A DNA stretch of 36,916 nucleotides from Thermodesulfobacteriota bacterium (lineage in GTDB: Bacteria; Thermosulfidibacterota; Thermosulfidibacteria; Thermosulfidibacterales; B14-G1), in NCBI GenBank assembly GCA_024274915.1, contig JAJSAC010000014.1:1-36916 (forward strand). The letters are read 5' to 3'. A program made the position numbers and the translations under genes. Shown here in pieces: positions 35,201 through 36,916 of this stretch. Below the pieces are notes generated by a model, which saw nothing but the letters and a program-made list of their open reading frames with translations, ran no database searches and was not told the origin of the DNA. Each line of letters begins with the position of its first letter. Positions within the stretch are counted from its first letter, which is position 1.

Positions 35201-36916
35201 ATGGGGGAAGGGATGAAGGACGCAATGGAAGGTTTTTTCCAGGTGTTGGCAGACAGTACCTTGGTGGGGGTTTACCTCTTTAAAGGGTGCAAGTTTCGGT
35301 ACGTCAATGCTGCTTTGGCCAAGATCTTTGGTTACACTCCCGAGGAGATTGTGGGCAAATTGGGCCCCTTGGACCTCACCTATCCCGATGACCGAGAATT
35401 GGTTAGCGGTCATATAAGGCGTCGCCTCAGGGGTGAGGTGGGGTACATGCGTTACACCTTTCGGGGACTGCGAAAGGATGGGGGAGTGGTGTACTGCGAG
35501 TCTTTTGGCAGGTATACTGAATACGAAGGGGGTCCGGCCATCGTTGGCACCCTCGTGGATATCACTGAGAGGAAGCGGGTGGAAGAGGCGCTGCATAAAA
35601 GTAGGAAGGTGTGTCACACTTTACTGAATGACGTGTTGGACAGCACCAACGTGGGTCTCTTTATTCTCGGCCCGGATTTCAGAGTTGTGTGGGTTAACAA
35701 GGCTCTGGAGCGTTTCTTGGGCCTCAGGAGGGAAGAGATCATAGGGAAGGACAAAAGACAGCTCATAAGGGAAGTGTTAAAGTATATTTTCGAGGACCCC
35801 CATGGGTTTGAGGAGAGGGTTTTGGCTACTTATGATGCCAATACCTACATCGAGAGCTTCGAGTGTCATGTGCTGCCCGGGCCGGGGAGAGAAGAGAGGT
35901 GGCTGGAGCATTGGAGTCGGCCTATCAAGTCCGGGCTCTATGCTGGGGGCCGGATCGAGCACTACTACGATATCACTGAACGGAAGAGGGCCGAGGAAGC
36001 CCTGAAGGAGTCGGAGGAGAAGTACAGGGTGCTCACGGAGAGCTCCCTTACCGGTGTGTTTATCCAGCAGGATGGGAAATACGTCTTTGTCAATGAGCCC
36101 TTTGCCAGGATGCATGGCTATGAGGTGGGAGAGTTAGTGGGACGGGATTACCTGGACCTGGTTCATCCCCAGGACAAGAGTATGGCCCAGCACATTGTTT
36201 CTATGGAGCTGGGAGGAGGGATGGCCGCCAAGGAGTACGAGATCAGAAGGCTCACCAAAGACGGGAGGGTCATCTGGTGCAGGATGATGGCGGTGCGGAT
36301 AAAGTACAGGGGCAGGCCCGCCATTATGGGAAACGTGATCGATATCACCGACCGAAGGGAGCTGGAGGGGCAGCTTCGGCGGAGCGTAGGGAGGCTGAGG
36401 AGAATTCTGGAGGGCGCCGTCCATGCCTTTGCCTCGGCCATAGAAAAGAGGGATCCTTACACAGCAGGGCATCAGAAGAGGGTGGCCCAGCTGGCCCGGG
36501 CCATGGGCCAGGAGATGGGTTTACCTGAGAGCCAGGTGGAGGGCATCCACCTGGCGGGTTTGGTCCACGATATCGGGAAGATATCTGTACCCGCTGAGAT
36601 TCTGAGCAAGCCCGGGCCCCTCAATGAGGCCGAGTTCGGGATAATAAAGGCCCACCCCCAGGTGGGCTATGAGATACTGAAGGAGATAGAGTTTCCCTGG
36701 CCTGTGGCCGAGATAGTCCTGCAGCATCACGAGAGGCTGGATGGGTCGGGATATCCCCAGGGGCTTTCCGACGGGGAGATCCTTCTGGAGGCCAGGATAA
36801 TAGCGGTGGCCGACGTGGTGGAGGCCATGGCTTCCCATCGTCCCTACCGTCCGGCCCTGGGCATAGACAAGGCGCTGGAGGAGATCCAGCGGGGTAAAGG
36901 AACCCTCTACGATCCC
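35201..36916 (+). CDS. PAS-PAS-PAS-HD-GYP signalling protein (partial, runs off the right edge)
   Basis: An uninterrupted frame runs from the ATG at 35201 (ATGs at 35213 and 35225 are alternatives; 35225 has the best ribosome site) to the end of the window, 572 codons. PAS1 (LADSTLVGVYLFKGCKF to TLVDITERK) is close to PAS1 of the gene before it. PAS2 (LDSTNVGLFILGPDFRVVW to YYDITERKR) replaces that gene's GAF domain. PAS3 (SSLTGVFIQQDGKYVFVNE to NVIDITDRR) matches its second PAS. The HD-GYP part has LVHDIGKISVP and HHERLDGSGYPQG, so it is predicted active. It is a tandem paralogue with swapped sensor content. About 18 residues plus any tail are missing. Confidence 0.9.
   Translation, partial: MGEGMKDAMEGFFQVLADSTLVGVYLFKGCKFRYVNAALAKIFGYTPEEIVGKLGPLDLTYPDDRELVSGHIRRRLRGEVGYMRYTFRGLRKDGGVVYCESFGRYTEYEGGPAIVGTLVDITERKRVEEALHKSRKVCHTLLNDVLDSTNVGLFILGPDFRVVWVNKALERFLGLRREEIIGKDKRQLIREVLKYIFEDPHGFEERVLATYDANTYIESFECHVLPGPGREERWLEHWSRPIKSGLYAGGRIEHYYDITERKRAEEALKESEEKYRVLTESSLTGVFIQQDGKYVFVNEPFARMHGYEVGELVGRDYLDLVHPQDKSMAQHIVSMELGGGMAAKEYEIRRLTKDGRVIWCRMMAVRIKYRGRPAIMGNVIDITDRRELEGQLRRSVGRLRRILEGAVHAFASAIEKRDPYTAGHQKRVAQLARAMGQEMGLPESQVEGIHLAGLVHDIGKISVPAEILSKPGPLNEAEFGIIKAHPQVGYEILKEIEFPWPVAEIVLQHHERLDGSGYPQGLSDGEILLEARIIAVADVVEAMASHRPYRPALGIDKALEEIQRGKGTLYDP
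36632..36916 (+). repeat. Near-identical HD-GYP coding block, copy 2
   Basis: Counterpart of 34762-35046 with three silent differences, cut by the window edge. The identity may continue beyond it. Confidence 0.9.

Overview
The window suggests a Gram-negative, probably strictly anaerobic bacterium of the Desulfobacterota (former Deltaproteobacteria) type. It has a lipid A and outer-membrane block that uses LpxI rather than LpxH, a flavodiiron protein, EtfAB with an acyl-CoA dehydrogenase and CoA ligase, a YaaH-type acetate transporter, and PAS/HD-GYP signalling proteins. No O2-dependent respiratory gene is visible. The genus cannot be fixed from sequence alone.

Layout. 1-760: decayed transposase fragments, a heptamer-repeat element with inverted arms, and tRNA-Leu(CAA) behind a near-consensus promoter. 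771-6010: queF overlapping a UbiA-type prenyltransferase, then (minus strand) a UPF0182 membrane protein broken by one in-frame TAA, then a lipoprotein-type SppA protease. 6073-8670: flavodiiron protein, acetate transporter, and an AT-rich gap with a possible 58-codon gene. 8668-13158: minus-strand housekeeping genes (eIF2B-like protein, tgt, coaX, ruvX, fmdB, trx, tRNA-Phe) plus one small plus-strand gene. 13250-22649: a tightly overlapping plus-strand envelope operon: a degenerate ATP-grasp protein, lpxI, lpxB, msbA, a DUF374 acyltransferase, sfsA, a giant AsmA/YdbH-like protein, a DUF1318 lipoprotein and a DUF3147 membrane protein.

22743-30604: a seven-gene minus-strand catabolic operon: acyl-CoA dehydrogenase, etfB, etfA, universal stress protein, permease, a 4-hydroxybutyryl-CoA-dehydratase/HpaB-like flavoprotein and a phenylacetate-CoA-ligase-like enzyme. 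An ArsR-type regulator and gltX lie upstream. Two of its enzymes lack residues normally needed for catalysis: the acyl-CoA dehydrogenase has Gly where the catalytic Glu is expected, and the dehydratase-like protein lacks several active-site residues and one Fe-S ligand. This operon is the best candidate for an undescribed pathway.

32661-36916: a second, inverted copy of the heptamer element, an orphan terminator-like hairpin, and two tandem PAS/HD-GYP genes. Their HD-GYP coding DNA is almost identical while the sensor modules differ. The second gene runs off the window edge.
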